From Lentisphaerae bacterium WC36 (lineage in GTDB: Bacteria > Verrucomicrobiota > Lentisphaeria > Victivallales > SZUA-371), in the NCBI GenBank assembly GCA_020683205.1, contig CP085689.1, positions 1,302,001-1,366,000 on the forward strand: a DNA stretch of 64,000 nt, in the 5' to 3' direction. The position numbers and the translations under genes are program-made. Shown here piece after piece: positions 50,366 through 59,384 of the stretch. Positions within the stretch are counted from its first letter, which is position 1. Each line of letters opens with the position of its first letter. The notes under the pieces are model-generated. The model saw only the letters and a program-made list of their open reading frames with translations, made no database searches and was not told the origin of the DNA.

Positions 50366-53300
50366 TTAATTGATTTGTTGAATATATTTTCCATCGACAA
50401 TTAAGAATATATCACTGTTATTAGTAGTTTTTGGTGTTGATGATGGTTTTAAGAAGTTTAATACTGCTGTACCAGTTTCATCAAAATTACCAGCCTTCAA
50501 TAGTTTGACTCTTAGACCATTTTTAAACGTCAAACCATTAAGGTAGATGTTATATTTGATAATCATATTATCTGCAATTGGATAACAGATAGAGTGGTAT
50601 TCTATAAGTTGTACAGTGCCATTGTCTTTGCTTTTTACAAAAAACTTGTTAAATAAGGTGTTATAGAATCTAATAATTTTTAAAGGCAATGTTGCAATGA
50701 TTTTATTATTTGATTTCGCTCGTATAAAAACAAGTTGTTTCTTATTCCATTCACGGGAGTCTAAATAAAGCGTTTTGCCATTGACAATGAATTTTACATC
50801 TTTACTACTTGTTGTTAAGTAACATCCACTTGGAATAGTTGGAATTGATGTCTTGACAATAGAGTTTGTAGTAAAAGTTAACAATTTTTTATCAAAGTTA
50901 TAACTATGAACATTAATAACAAATTTGTTTTCAATCAATTCATTTGCTGAGTTTTTATAACTACCTGTGATTTGGTAAAATCCTGGAGTATCAAATTTAT
51001 ACTTAATATATTCAGAATTTAAATCATGCACTTGACCATTAATTACAATCTTTTTATCCTTGGTGATAGGATCTGCGTTAACTAAATTTTTGATGGTCAA
51101 CAATAATGAATCTCCTACTCGTAGATCAATATTATTTTTTTCAGTCATAATATTAGTTGTTGTCCACTTAATAGTTTTAGTTACTTTGTTAATATCATTT
51201 TGAAATTTAAAAGTAAATTTATTTTTTTTGTTATCTTCAGATAAAGCTACTTTTTTAAACCACTTATTATTATCATATGAATCAACTTTTTTATTGTTAA
51301 TTGTAATTAATTCAGCAAAATTATTTTTTCCTTCCAAGAATAAAGGTGAAACTTTTGATTCATCTGGAATAAAATCTAATTTACTCATATTAATTGCGTG
51401 TTCGCGTTGCCATTTTTTAATATTTGGTCCATCAGGTAACAAAAATTTAATACTAGAAACTTTTAAAATATTTCTTGTTGTTGGGTTATCTAAAAAAAGC
51501 TTAAGAGTATGTTTGCCAGGTTTTAAAAATTGTGTAAAAGTTTCAATGTTTAATGCCTTAGCCTGATCTGTAATATCATACTTTTTCGAAAAAATTAGCA
51601 CTTTATCACAGTATAAGTCAACCTTATAATCTCTGATATCTTTTAATTGTCCATTTAATACAACTTTAATATTAGAGTTTGTTGTAGTGTTAAATTTAAA
51701 CTCTAAGCTACCAATTGCACACCTTGATTCAACACTAGAGTCAATTTTAGTCCATTTACCCATTTTAGAGGAATATTCACTGCCATCGAATTTTTTAATA
51801 GTCTTGAAACTTTCTATAGCTAAATTTTCTTTAATAGGGTTGCTGTTAAAAATGTTTACTTCATCTCCATCGGAAATGCCATCTCCATCAGAATCTTTAT
51901 ATGTTGGACTAGTTTTATATACATAAATTTCATCGTAGTCACTAAGGCTATCACCATCAGTGTCTATAGAGTGAATATTTGAACCATATTCAAGCTCAAT
52001 ACGGTTTGATAAGCCATCATTGTCAGAATCTTTATTCCAAGTTATAGCTTCATTTAATTCATTTTCGAATTTTTTTACGTGCCAGAATGCATTTTTATCA
52101 ATCGTTTTTAAACTTTCGCCAGGAGGTGCCCATTTAAGGTCAAGTAGTGCAGCACCTTTATTTTCTGAATATGCTACTTCAATTAAGTGAACACCTTTAT
52201 CAAGTTTTTTTTGCCAAATCCTGCCAGCTTTATTCCAACATTTATCCTCATAAACAAGTACTTTGTCAATATAGACTTTTATTGAATCGTCATGAGAGAT
52301 TAAGAATTTATACAAACCAGCTTTTGGAGCTTCAAAATAACCTTTAAATAGAATCCCTAAACCATCTTTTTTCCCACTATCTAAAACTTCGCCTTCACCT
52401 GCATCAAATGCTAGTGTTTCAACAACGCCCGTTTTGAATGCATCAATATTATTAAAGCTGCTAGGTGACCACATTGCATTGTAGTATGTAGCAAAAAATC
52501 CTGGATATTTTTTTAAACGTTTAATAGTGCTAATAGGAGCAACTTCAGGATTGCTATCAAGCGTGAATTCTTGATACTTATTACGATTATCATTATCAGA
52601 ATCATTTTCGTAAGTAGCGCTAAGTGGAAGTTTTTTCTCTGCTTTCCAATCTAAATAATTAAGCTGATCTCTAGTTAATTTAAGTGGACCAACTTTTGTA
52701 TAACTTTTGCTTCCATCATTATCCACCGCTACCAAATAGTAAACATCATTTGCTGATATTATTGGTAATTTGATCATATTATTTTGCACTGTTTTTACAT
52801 GGTTGAAATTACGGTAAACTTCAACATTATTAACAGAATCTCTTAAAAGATTCCACGATATTGACAAAGCATCATGTTTAACACTTTTTTTAATATTGGA
52901 AAAAACTTTTTCAGCAGCAATTATGTTATCTTTTTTTAATAAATCTGTAAGTAATATTTTAGCCTCTATACCATCAGGAATACCATCTCCATCGGAGTCA
53001 ACTTTGTTTGGGAGAGAGTTATACTTCATAATTTCTTCATAATCAGTTAGGCCATCATTGTCAGTGTCCCATGAATGGTTGCTCGAAAGCTTTTTCTCCT
53101 CAAGAGAGTCTAAAACACCATCAAAATCAGCATCTAATTTTAAGTAATCTTTGGTTTTATCACTTAACTGGACAAAATGGAATCCATCAAGCGGTTGAAA
53201 ACGAAAACGTGGACCACTCCATTGCATTAAAAGAGTTGATTTAACCCCACTAAATTCATAATAGGTAATTTTTACAGGGTGAATACCGCTAAATAATTTA

Positions 53301-54055
53301 ATTTTTTTAACAGTATGGTCATCTCTATATCTAAATTTCATAACATTGACTTGCTCTTTATTATCAATGTTTAAGATATAAGAGTTGTCATGTTCAGTTT
53401 TAAAAGTATATTCTCCTGTTTCTTGGATAACTAAAAAACCTTCAAATGTAATAGCTAAAAATTTATCTTTGTCACTATTTAAAACTTTTTGAAAACCATC
53501 TTCATAAAAATTGAAGTTTATGCTGTTACGGATTTCCGTTCTATACGGTTTGCGTGCATCAATGTTATATGAATTATACCATTTGCTTGGATCATCATAC
53601 TTTCTATAATAGTCCTCTGGATTTGGATATAATTCATCAACAGTATCCATAACTCCATCAAAATACTTTGTTAATATCCCTAGTCTCTTATAAGGATAAT
53701 GGCGAAGTAATGAAAAATTGCTTTTGTTACTATTTAGAGTTCTTAAAGTAATGCTTTTAGAATCAATTTCGCTATCATATTTATCAATTGCCTTAACAGT
53801 AAAATTATAAGTCTGGTTAGGTGCAAGACTATTATGGATAAACTCCATATTTGGAGTTGTTGCAATTAAAACATTATCGCAGTAAATTTTAAAGTTTTGC
53901 ACTTCAGTATTAGATTCTGTTTCCCATTTAATTGCTGCTGAGCTAGGGGTAACATTTTGGTAGCTAAATTCTAAAAAAGATTTATTTGATGCAAATAGAT
54001 AATTTGTTAGTAAAGCTAAGTAAAAAATCAAAAAATATTTAATATTCGAATTCAT
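50366..54055 (-). CDS. Giant secreted protein with fibronectin III, two PA14 and thrombospondin type 3 repeat modules
   Basis: A 1229-residue exported protein. The ATG at 54055 with GAGG 8 nt before it gives a clear signal peptide (MNSNIKYFLIFYLALLTNYLFA); an in-frame GTG three codons earlier is less likely. In order: a fibronectin III domain (about 25-110), a PA14 domain (about 120-305, GEYTFKTEHDNSYILNID), calcium-binding type 3 repeats (DADFDGVLD, DTDNDGLTDYEE, DSDGDGIPDGIE), a second fibronectin-like domain, a second PA14 (about 515-660, GLYKFLISHDDSIKVYID), a second set of repeats (DSDNDGLSN, DTDGDSLSDYDE, DSDGDGISDGDE), then beta-rich C-terminal domains. PA14 binds glycans. No catalytic domain is seen; adhesion or substrate binding is inferred. 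Confidence 0.88.
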   Translation of the reverse strand: MNSNIKYFLIFYLALLTNYLFASNKSFLEFSYQNVTPSSAAIKWETESNTEVQNFKIYCDNVLIATTPNMEFIHNSLAPNQTYNFTVKAIDKYDSEIDSKSITLRTLNSNKSNFSLLRHYPYKRLGILTKYFDGVMDTVDELYPNPEDYYRKYDDPSKWYNSYNIDARKPYRTEIRNSINFNFYEDGFQKVLNSDKDKFLAITFEGFLVIQETGEYTFKTEHDNSYILNIDNKEQVNVMKFRYRDDHTVKKIKLFSGIHPVKITYYEFSGVKSTLLMQWSGPRFRFQPLDGFHFVQLSDKTKDYLKLDADFDGVLDSLEEKKLSSNHSWDTDNDGLTDYEEIMKYNSLPNKVDSDGDGIPDGIEAKILLTDLLKKDNIIAAEKVFSNIKKSVKHDALSISWNLLRDSVNNVEVYRNFNHVKTVQNNMIKLPIISANDVYYLVAVDNDGSKSYTKVGPLKLTRDQLNYLDWKAEKKLPLSATYENDSDNDNRNKYQEFTLDSNPEVAPISTIKRLKKYPGFFATYYNAMWSPSSFNNIDAFKTGVVETLAFDAGEGEVLDSGKKDGLGILFKGYFEAPKAGLYKFLISHDDSIKVYIDKVLVYEDKCWNKAGRIWQKKLDKGVHLIEVAYSENKGAALLDLKWAPPGESLKTIDKNAFWHVKKFENELNEAITWNKDSDNDGLSNRIELEYGSNIHSIDTDGDSLSDYDEIYVYKTSPTYKDSDGDGISDGDEVNIFNSNPIKENLAIESFKTIKKFDGSEYSSKMGKWTKIDSSVESRCAIGSLEFKFNTTTNSNIKVVLNGQLKDIRDYKVDLYCDKVLIFSKKYDITDQAKALNIETFTQFLKPGKHTLKLFLDNPTTRNILKVSSIKFLLPDGPNIKKWQREHAINMSKLDFIPDESKVSPLFLEGKNNFAELITINNKKVDSYDNNKWFKKVALSEDNKKNKFTFKFQNDINKVTKTIKWTTTNIMTEKNNIDLRVGDSLLLTIKNLVNADPITKDKKIVINGQVHDLNSEYIKYKFDTPGFYQITGSYKNSANELIENKFVINVHSYNFDKKLLTFTTNSIVKTSIPTIPSGCYLTTSSKDVKFIVNGKTLYLDSREWNKKQLVFIRAKSNNKIIATLPLKIIRFYNTLFNKFFVKSKDNGTVQLIEYHSICYPIADNMIIKYNIYLNGLTFKNGLRVKLLKAGNFDETGTAVLNFLKPSSTPKTTNNSDIFLIVDGKYIQQIN

Positions 54056-54279
54056 ATAGGACACCTCGAAAAAAAATTAAATTACAGTCAAACAACTTGT
54101 ACTAAATTGTTTCATATATTTATATACATACTTTATATAAAATAAGGGAAATTTGCTATTAATACAATATTAAAGACTTAAAAACAATGAAATTTATCTT
54201 TAATTAGCAGAAATAATTTTTAAAAAGCTATTTTTATTTAGCTTTATTTACTGCTTAAAAAGATAACTATGCAGGTAAA

Positions 54280-55134
54280 TTATTGGAGTAACTCATCCAA
54301 TTTTTTTCTCATTAACTCTATATTTGGTTCTAACCCAGTCCAAATACGAAAAGACTCAGCTCCTTGATGCAATAACATTGAGCGCCCATCAGCAATCTTC
54401 ATATTTTTAGCTTTAGCAGCTTTAACCATTTTTGTCTCTTTGTAGATAGTTTCGTAAAAATTTTTGCCTTTTGGTAATAGCTCGACATTAATTGGAGATG
54501 GATCATTCTCTTTTAAGCCTAAAGAGGTCCCTTGAATGATAACGTCACTGTTGGCAAAATTTTCTTTAATCGAATTTTCATCACTGATGCTAAATGCAGA
54601 AGCTTTACATTTTGGAAAATTATCATTAATTTTTTGTGCTAACTCTTCAGCTGAGGCAACTGTACGGTTGAAGAACATTAATTCTTTAGCACCTTGAGTT
54701 GCAAAATAAAATGCTACAGCTTTAACTGCTCCTCCACACCCAATAAAGCTAAATTTGCCATTTTTTACGTCAATATTAAACGCTTCTTTGAAAGCTGTTG
54801 CTAAACCATAACCATCGGTTGAATATCCATAAAGTTTTCCATCACGATTAATAACAGTATTAACGCTACCAGATAGCTTGCATTCATCACTTATTTCGTC
54901 AAGACAACTAATTATGGCGTTTTTGTGCGGCACTGTAACATTAAACCCTTTGATACCTTCGCGAGCAAAACAACAAAATGCTTCTAGTAGATCACTCGGA
55001 ATATGAATTTTAGTATACGGTTCTCCTAGATTTGCATCTTTAAAAGCAATATTTTGCATTTCAGGTGACAAAGAGTGTTTAATTGGGTCACCAATTACTG
55101 CGTATGTTTTTTCTGAATTGAATTCGATAGGCAT
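54280..55134 (-). CDS. aroE: Shikimate dehydrogenase
   Basis: AroE reduces 3-dehydroshikimate with NADPH in the shikimate pathway. The 284-residue protein has the substrate-binding GDPIKHSLSPEMQN near residue 16, the catalytic Lys in FNVTVPHKNAI near 65, the Asp in STDGYGLATAF near 105, the nucleotide-binding GCGGAVKAVAF near 127 and MLLHQGAESFRIW near the C-terminus. It starts 25 nt after aat on the same strand, so the two may be co-transcribed. Confidence 0.95.
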   Translation of the reverse strand: MPIEFNSEKTYAVIGDPIKHSLSPEMQNIAFKDANLGEPYTKIHIPSDLLEAFCCFAREGIKGFNVTVPHKNAIISCLDEISDECKLSGSVNTVINRDGKLYGYSTDGYGLATAFKEAFNIDVKNGKFSFIGCGGAVKAVAFYFATQGAKELMFFNRTVASAEELAQKINDNFPKCKASAFSISDENSIKENFANSDVIIQGTSLGLKENDPSPINVELLPKGKNFYETIYKETKMVKAAKAKNMKIADGRSMLLHQGAESFRIWTGLEPNIELMRKKLDELLQ

Positions 55135-55159
55135 ATTTTAACTCCTTCAAAATTTGTAT

Positions 55160-55810
55160 TTATTGTGGCTGTAAAAAATTGCAACCATTAATTTTATCAA
55201 CGAACTTTTCTCGTGAAACTTCATAAACTCCAAAACGCCCTAAAAAAGGATTTAGCACTTGGCAATCAATCCATGAAATATCATAATTTTCCTTGAGGTA
55301 TTCTACCATGTTTACCAAAGCAAACTTTGCCGCATGGTCAACCGTGTTAAACATACTTTCGCCAGCAAAATAATTATTATTTAACAATACTCCATAAAGT
55401 CCACCTACTAATTTATCGTTATTGTCAACATCTAAAACTTCACAGCTAACAGCAAAGCCCAGTTTATGAAATTCTTTATAGCATTCAATAATTTTTGGCG
55501 TTATCCATGTGCCTTCTTCATTGCGACGTTTGAGTTTAGAACAGTGTTCTATAACATTATCAAATTGTTGATTAAAAGTGAACTTAAAATTGCACTTTTT
55601 TAGTTCACGTTTAACTGTTTTGGGAATCCTAAAATTATCAAAATGAACAATTGCACGTGGATTTGGGGAAAACCAATACACATATTCGTCATCAATTGGC
55701 CAGGGGAATATTCCGCTACAATAAGCATTGTAGACCATATTAGGTGTGATTTCTTCACTAACAGCAACTAAACCATCATCATCAGCTTCAAGAGGATTAG
55801 GAAACTGCAC
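55160..55810 (-). CDS. aat: Leucyl/phenylalanyl-tRNA--protein transferase
   Basis: Aat adds leucine or phenylalanine to proteins with N-terminal Arg or Lys, marking them for ClpS/ClpAP. The 216-residue protein has FPNPLEADDDGLVAVSEEI at the start, YCSGIFPWP near residue 31, WFSPNPRAIV near 46, GTWITPKIIECY near 97, LVGGLYGVLL near 133 and FAGESMF near 148. Two usual positions are altered: the AHSVE-type stretch reads AVSCEVLD, and the late cQv..HL.slG stretch reads CQVLNPFLGRFG. It is probably functional but divergent. No clpS or clpA is in the window. Confidence 0.88.
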   Translation of the reverse strand: MQFPNPLEADDDGLVAVSEEITPNMVYNAYCSGIFPWPIDDEYVYWFSPNPRAIVHFDNFRIPKTVKRELKKCNFKFTFNQQFDNVIEHCSKLKRRNEEGTWITPKIIECYKEFHKLGFAVSCEVLDVDNNDKLVGGLYGVLLNNNYFAGESMFNTVDHAAKFALVNMVEYLKENYDISWIDCQVLNPFLGRFGVYEVSREKFVDKINGCNFLQPQ

Positions 55811-55943
55811 TTTATGAAAAATATTAATAATGATACCTCAATATTTTAATTTACATTTTAAGATTAATAGTTATATTATATTTTATTAAGAACTTAAAGC
55901 AAATAAAAACAATAAAAAACAGCACATTAATATATTAAAGAAT

Positions 55944-57968
55944 ATGAGTTTATTTCAATTAAAATCAGAATATGATCCTGCTGGAGATCAAATCAAGGCG
56001 ATTGCTGAGTTAAAACAAGGGCTGCAAAAGGGTGAAAAATTTCAAACACTTCAAGGTGTAACCGGATCTGGCAAAACATTTACATTAGCTAATGTTATAA
56101 AAGATTGGAATGCACCAGTTTTAATTTTATCGCATAATAAAACATTGGCTGCACAATTATATAGTGAATTTAAAACATTTTTCCCAGATAATGCGGTGGA
56201 GTATTTTATTAGTTATTACGATTATTATTTACCTGAATCATATATCCCTCAAACAGACACTTACATAGCCAAAGATGCCAGTGTTAATGAAAATATAGAA
56301 AAGTTACGGTTGAGTGCTACGGCATCTCTTTTAGAGCGCCGTGATGTTATTGTGGTTGCGAGTGTTTCGTGTATTTATGGATTAGGTTCACCTGATGATT
56401 ATACTGATATGTGTGCAGTTTTAGAAGTAGGTGAAACCATTGAACGTAATGATTTTTTGCAACGTTTAGTTGAAATTCAGTATGCTAGAAATGATACAGC
56501 TCCTGAAAAAGGACAATTTAGAGTTCGTGGTGACTGTGTTGATGTTTTTTCCCCTCAAAAAGATGACTTTATTAGAGTTGAATTTTGGGGAGATTCAGTT
56601 GAAGCATTAACGCGTCATAATTTAGTTACCGAGAATGTCACCCACTCGATGGAAAAAACGGTGTTTTTTCCATGTAAGCATTTTGTATTACCTCAAGAAA
56701 GAATTGAAAGCGCCGTTGAGTCCATAAAAAAGGAAATGATAGGGTGTGTTAAGCAGTTTGAAAAAGACGGTCGTTTGGTCGAAGCACAACGCATTTATCA
56801 ACGTGTTAATTATGATATGGAAATGCTTCAAGAGATAGGTTATTGCAGTGGAGTAGAAAATTATTCGCGTTATTTGTCACACCGTTTTCCTGGGCAACGT
56901 TCATATTGTTTATTTGATTTTTTCCCTAAAAATTTTTTAATGGTAATTGATGAATCACACGTTACAGTGCCTCAAGTTGGCGCGATGTATAAGGCTGATC
57001 GAAGTCGTAAAGAGACGTTGGTTGATCATGGATTTAGATTGCCTTCGGCGCTTGATAATAGACCATTAAAGTTTAATGAATTCGAAGAAATGTTAAATCA
57101 AACCGTTTTTGTTTCTGCTACACCTGGAAAGTATGAGGATGAAGTTGAATCACCTGTGGTTGAACAAATTATTCGCCCGACTGGATTATTGGATCCAGTA
57201 ATTGAAATTCGTCCATTAGATGGACAAATTGATGATGTTATTGCCGAAGTAAATGAATATGCGAAGCGTAATGAACGGGTAATTATTACTACATTAACCA
57301 AGAAAAGTGCTGAACGTTTAGCGGAGTATTTTCAGGAATTAGAGATAAAGGCTAAATATTTGCATTCAGAACTTGATGCACTTGAGCGTGTTAAGATTTT
57401 AAGCGAACTTCGTCGTGGTGATTTTGATTGTTTAATTGGGATTAATTTATTGCGTGAGGGAATTGATTTACCTGAAGTTTCATTAATTACTATTCTTGAT
57501 GCTGATAAAGAGGGATTTTTACGCAGTGAGCGTTCATTGATACAGATTGCGGGAAGGGCTGCTCGTAATGAAAATGGTAAAGTAATTTTATACGCAAATA
57601 AACAAACTGATAGTATTAAACGATTATTGACTATTTCGCAATATCGCCGTGAAAAACAGCAAAAGTATAATTTAGAGCATAATATTACCCCACGCACGGT
57701 TAAGAGTGCAATTAAAGAAACAATTGCTGATATTGTTGGAGGCGGTTTAAAAGATAAAGCTAATATATTAGAAGTTGGCGGAAAACAGATTAAATTAAAA
57801 ACATCTCAAAGCAAAGATAGCGTTGAATTTGTTGACGCAAATATAGATTTTGATGATTTGATTATAGAATTAGAAAAAGAAATGCTTGAGGCTGCTGAAA
57901 ACCTTGAATTTGAACGTGCCGCTGAACTCCGTGATAAAATTAAAGAATTATCAGTTGGCAAAATTTAA
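55944..57968 (+). CDS. uvrB: UvrABC excinuclease subunit B
   Basis: UvrB is the damage-verifying helicase-like subunit of nucleotide excision repair. The 674-residue protein is complete. Walker A GVTGSGKT is near residue 38, the beta-hairpin YDYYLPESYIPQTDTYIAKD near 95, DESH near 338, VSATPGKYE near 390, and the helicase motif QIAGRAARNENGK near 540. The C-terminal UVR motif (LEAAENLEFERAAELRDKI) binds UvrC. No Shine-Dalgarno is evident before the ATG. It is divergent from aat. Confidence 0.97.
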   Translation: MSLFQLKSEYDPAGDQIKAIAELKQGLQKGEKFQTLQGVTGSGKTFTLANVIKDWNAPVLILSHNKTLAAQLYSEFKTFFPDNAVEYFISYYDYYLPESYIPQTDTYIAKDASVNENIEKLRLSATASLLERRDVIVVASVSCIYGLGSPDDYTDMCAVLEVGETIERNDFLQRLVEIQYARNDTAPEKGQFRVRGDCVDVFSPQKDDFIRVEFWGDSVEALTRHNLVTENVTHSMEKTVFFPCKHFVLPQERIESAVESIKKEMIGCVKQFEKDGRLVEAQRIYQRVNYDMEMLQEIGYCSGVENYSRYLSHRFPGQRSYCLFDFFPKNFLMVIDESHVTVPQVGAMYKADRSRKETLVDHGFRLPSALDNRPLKFNEFEEMLNQTVFVSATPGKYEDEVESPVVEQIIRPTGLLDPVIEIRPLDGQIDDVIAEVNEYAKRNERVIITTLTKKSAERLAEYFQELEIKAKYLHSELDALERVKILSELRRGDFDCLIGINLLREGIDLPEVSLITILDADKEGFLRSERSLIQIAGRAARNENGKVILYANKQTDSIKRLLTISQYRREKQQKYNLEHNITPRTVKSAIKETIADIVGGGLKDKANILEVGGKQIKLKTSQSKDSVEFVDANIDFDDLIIELEKEMLEAAENLEFERAAELRDKIKELSVGKI

Positions 57969-57981
57969 ATAAATTCAGCTT

Positions 57982-57996
57982 AAATAATGATTATTT
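57982..57996. promoter_or_regulatory. Fur-superfamily-type palindrome upstream of rtcB
   Basis: AAATAATGATTATTT is a perfect 7-1-7 inverted repeat between uvrB and rtcB, with the same core (ATAATGATTAT) as the Per box at 15212. It matches 10 of 14 Per-box positions. A hairpin is impossible with a 1-nt loop, so a protein-binding site is more likely. Confidence 0.4.
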
Positions 57997-58045
57997 ATTT
58001 TTTAATGTTAATGGAAGTGAAGTAATTTGAAGGAGAAGTTTTGTT

Positions 58046-59263
58046 ATGGAATGGATTAAGAGTGATAAAAATTGGTTGGTGCCAGTTAAGTCGTGGTGTG
58101 ATGACCTTGAAGAAAGTGCAATGAAACAGGCGATTAATTTAGCGCAGCACCCTACAATTTTTAAGCATGTTGCGTTAATGCCTGACTGTCATGTTGGTTA
58201 TGGTATGCCAATTGGAGGAGTTATAGCTTGTAAAGATGCTGTGATTCCAAATGCTGTTGGCGTTGACATTGGTTGCGGTATGGTCGCTGTTGAAACTAGT
58301 TTAGATGCTGAAATTTTTACTGAAATGGCTGACCGTCGTAAATTTTTAAATCAAGTTAAAGAATTAATTCCAGTGGGTGAGGGGGCTTCGCATAAAGAAG
58401 AGCAATCATGGAGTGGTTTTGAAGAATATTTAGTAGAACACTCTGAAATAGCTGAAAAATGGCCAAATAGTTTGGATCGTAAAAATTTAGGGACGTTAGG
58501 CGGTGGAAATCATTTTATTGAACTTCAAATTGATACTGACAATAAAATATGGTTAATGATTCATTCTGGATCACGAAATTTGGGCTATAAAGTTGCTTCC
58601 TTTTATCACAAAATAGCATTGGAGCTAAATCAAAAATTTCACTCTAAAATTCCATCTTATGATTTAGCATTTTTGCCAACTAATAGTAGTGAAGGTCAAA
58701 GTTACATTCGTGATATGAATTTTGCGTTAAATTACGCATATGAAAATCGTCAACGCATGATGACTAATTTTCAGTTAGCGATTAAGGAATTTGTCTCTCA
58801 TGTAGAGTTTAAAAAAGAAGTAAATATTCATCATAATTATGCAGCATTAGAAGAGCATTTTGGCGAAAAAGTTTGGGTGCACCGTAAAGGCGCGACTTCA
58901 GCAAAAAAAGATGAATGGGGTATTATCTCAGGGAGTATGGGGACAAATTCATATATTGTTAAAGGGTTAGGCAATTGCGAATCATTTTGTTCATGTTCGC
59001 ATGGAGCTGGGCGTGTTTTGGGTCGTAGGCAAGCGAGTAAAACTTTAAGTGTTGAGGATTGCAATAAAGCTATGGAGGGAATTGCCTTTGACCGCTGGAG
59101 CAAATTTAAAAATAAATGGAAAAAAGGCAAACAAACTCAAAATCTTTACGACTTAAGCGAAGCGCCACTTGCATATAAAGATATTGATAAAGTTATTGCT
59201 GATGAATTAGATTTAATTATAGTAAAAGTTAAGTTAAGACCATTGGGAGTTATTAAAGGTTAG
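58046..59263 (+). CDS. rtcB: RNA-splicing ligase RtcB
   Basis: RtcB joins RNA ends carrying 2',3'-cyclic or 3'-phosphate to 5'-hydroxyl ends, using GTP and manganese. The 405-residue protein has MPDCHVGYGMPIGG near residue 45, the metal-binding Cys in VDIGCGM near 73, GGGNHFIELQ near 152, IHSGSRNLG near 174, VHRKGATSAKKDEWG near 278 and the guanylated His in CSCSHGAGRVLGRRQASK near 320. Length fits the short bacterial RtcB2-like form (E. coli 408). AAGGAGA lies 11 nt before the ATG. No rtcA or rtcR is next to it, so repair of damaged RNA rather than an rtc operon is likely. Confidence 0.95.
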   Translation: MEWIKSDKNWLVPVKSWCDDLEESAMKQAINLAQHPTIFKHVALMPDCHVGYGMPIGGVIACKDAVIPNAVGVDIGCGMVAVETSLDAEIFTEMADRRKFLNQVKELIPVGEGASHKEEQSWSGFEEYLVEHSEIAEKWPNSLDRKNLGTLGGGNHFIELQIDTDNKIWLMIHSGSRNLGYKVASFYHKIALELNQKFHSKIPSYDLAFLPTNSSEGQSYIRDMNFALNYAYENRQRMMTNFQLAIKEFVSHVEFKKEVNIHHNYAALEEHFGEKVWVHRKGATSAKKDEWGIISGSMGTNSYIVKGLGNCESFCSCSHGAGRVLGRRQASKTLSVEDCNKAMEGIAFDRWSKFKNKWKKGKQTQNLYDLSEAPLAYKDIDKVIADELDLIIVKVKLRPLGVIKG

Positions 59264-59384
59264 TTTGTAATTTTTTTTAACTGTATTAAATTAGTAAATA
59301 GTTATCTTCTAAAGAGAAACATTTTATTTAGGCTTTTTAGAAAAATATTCAGTAGTAGTAGGTTAAAATTACGGGGTTTTAATT

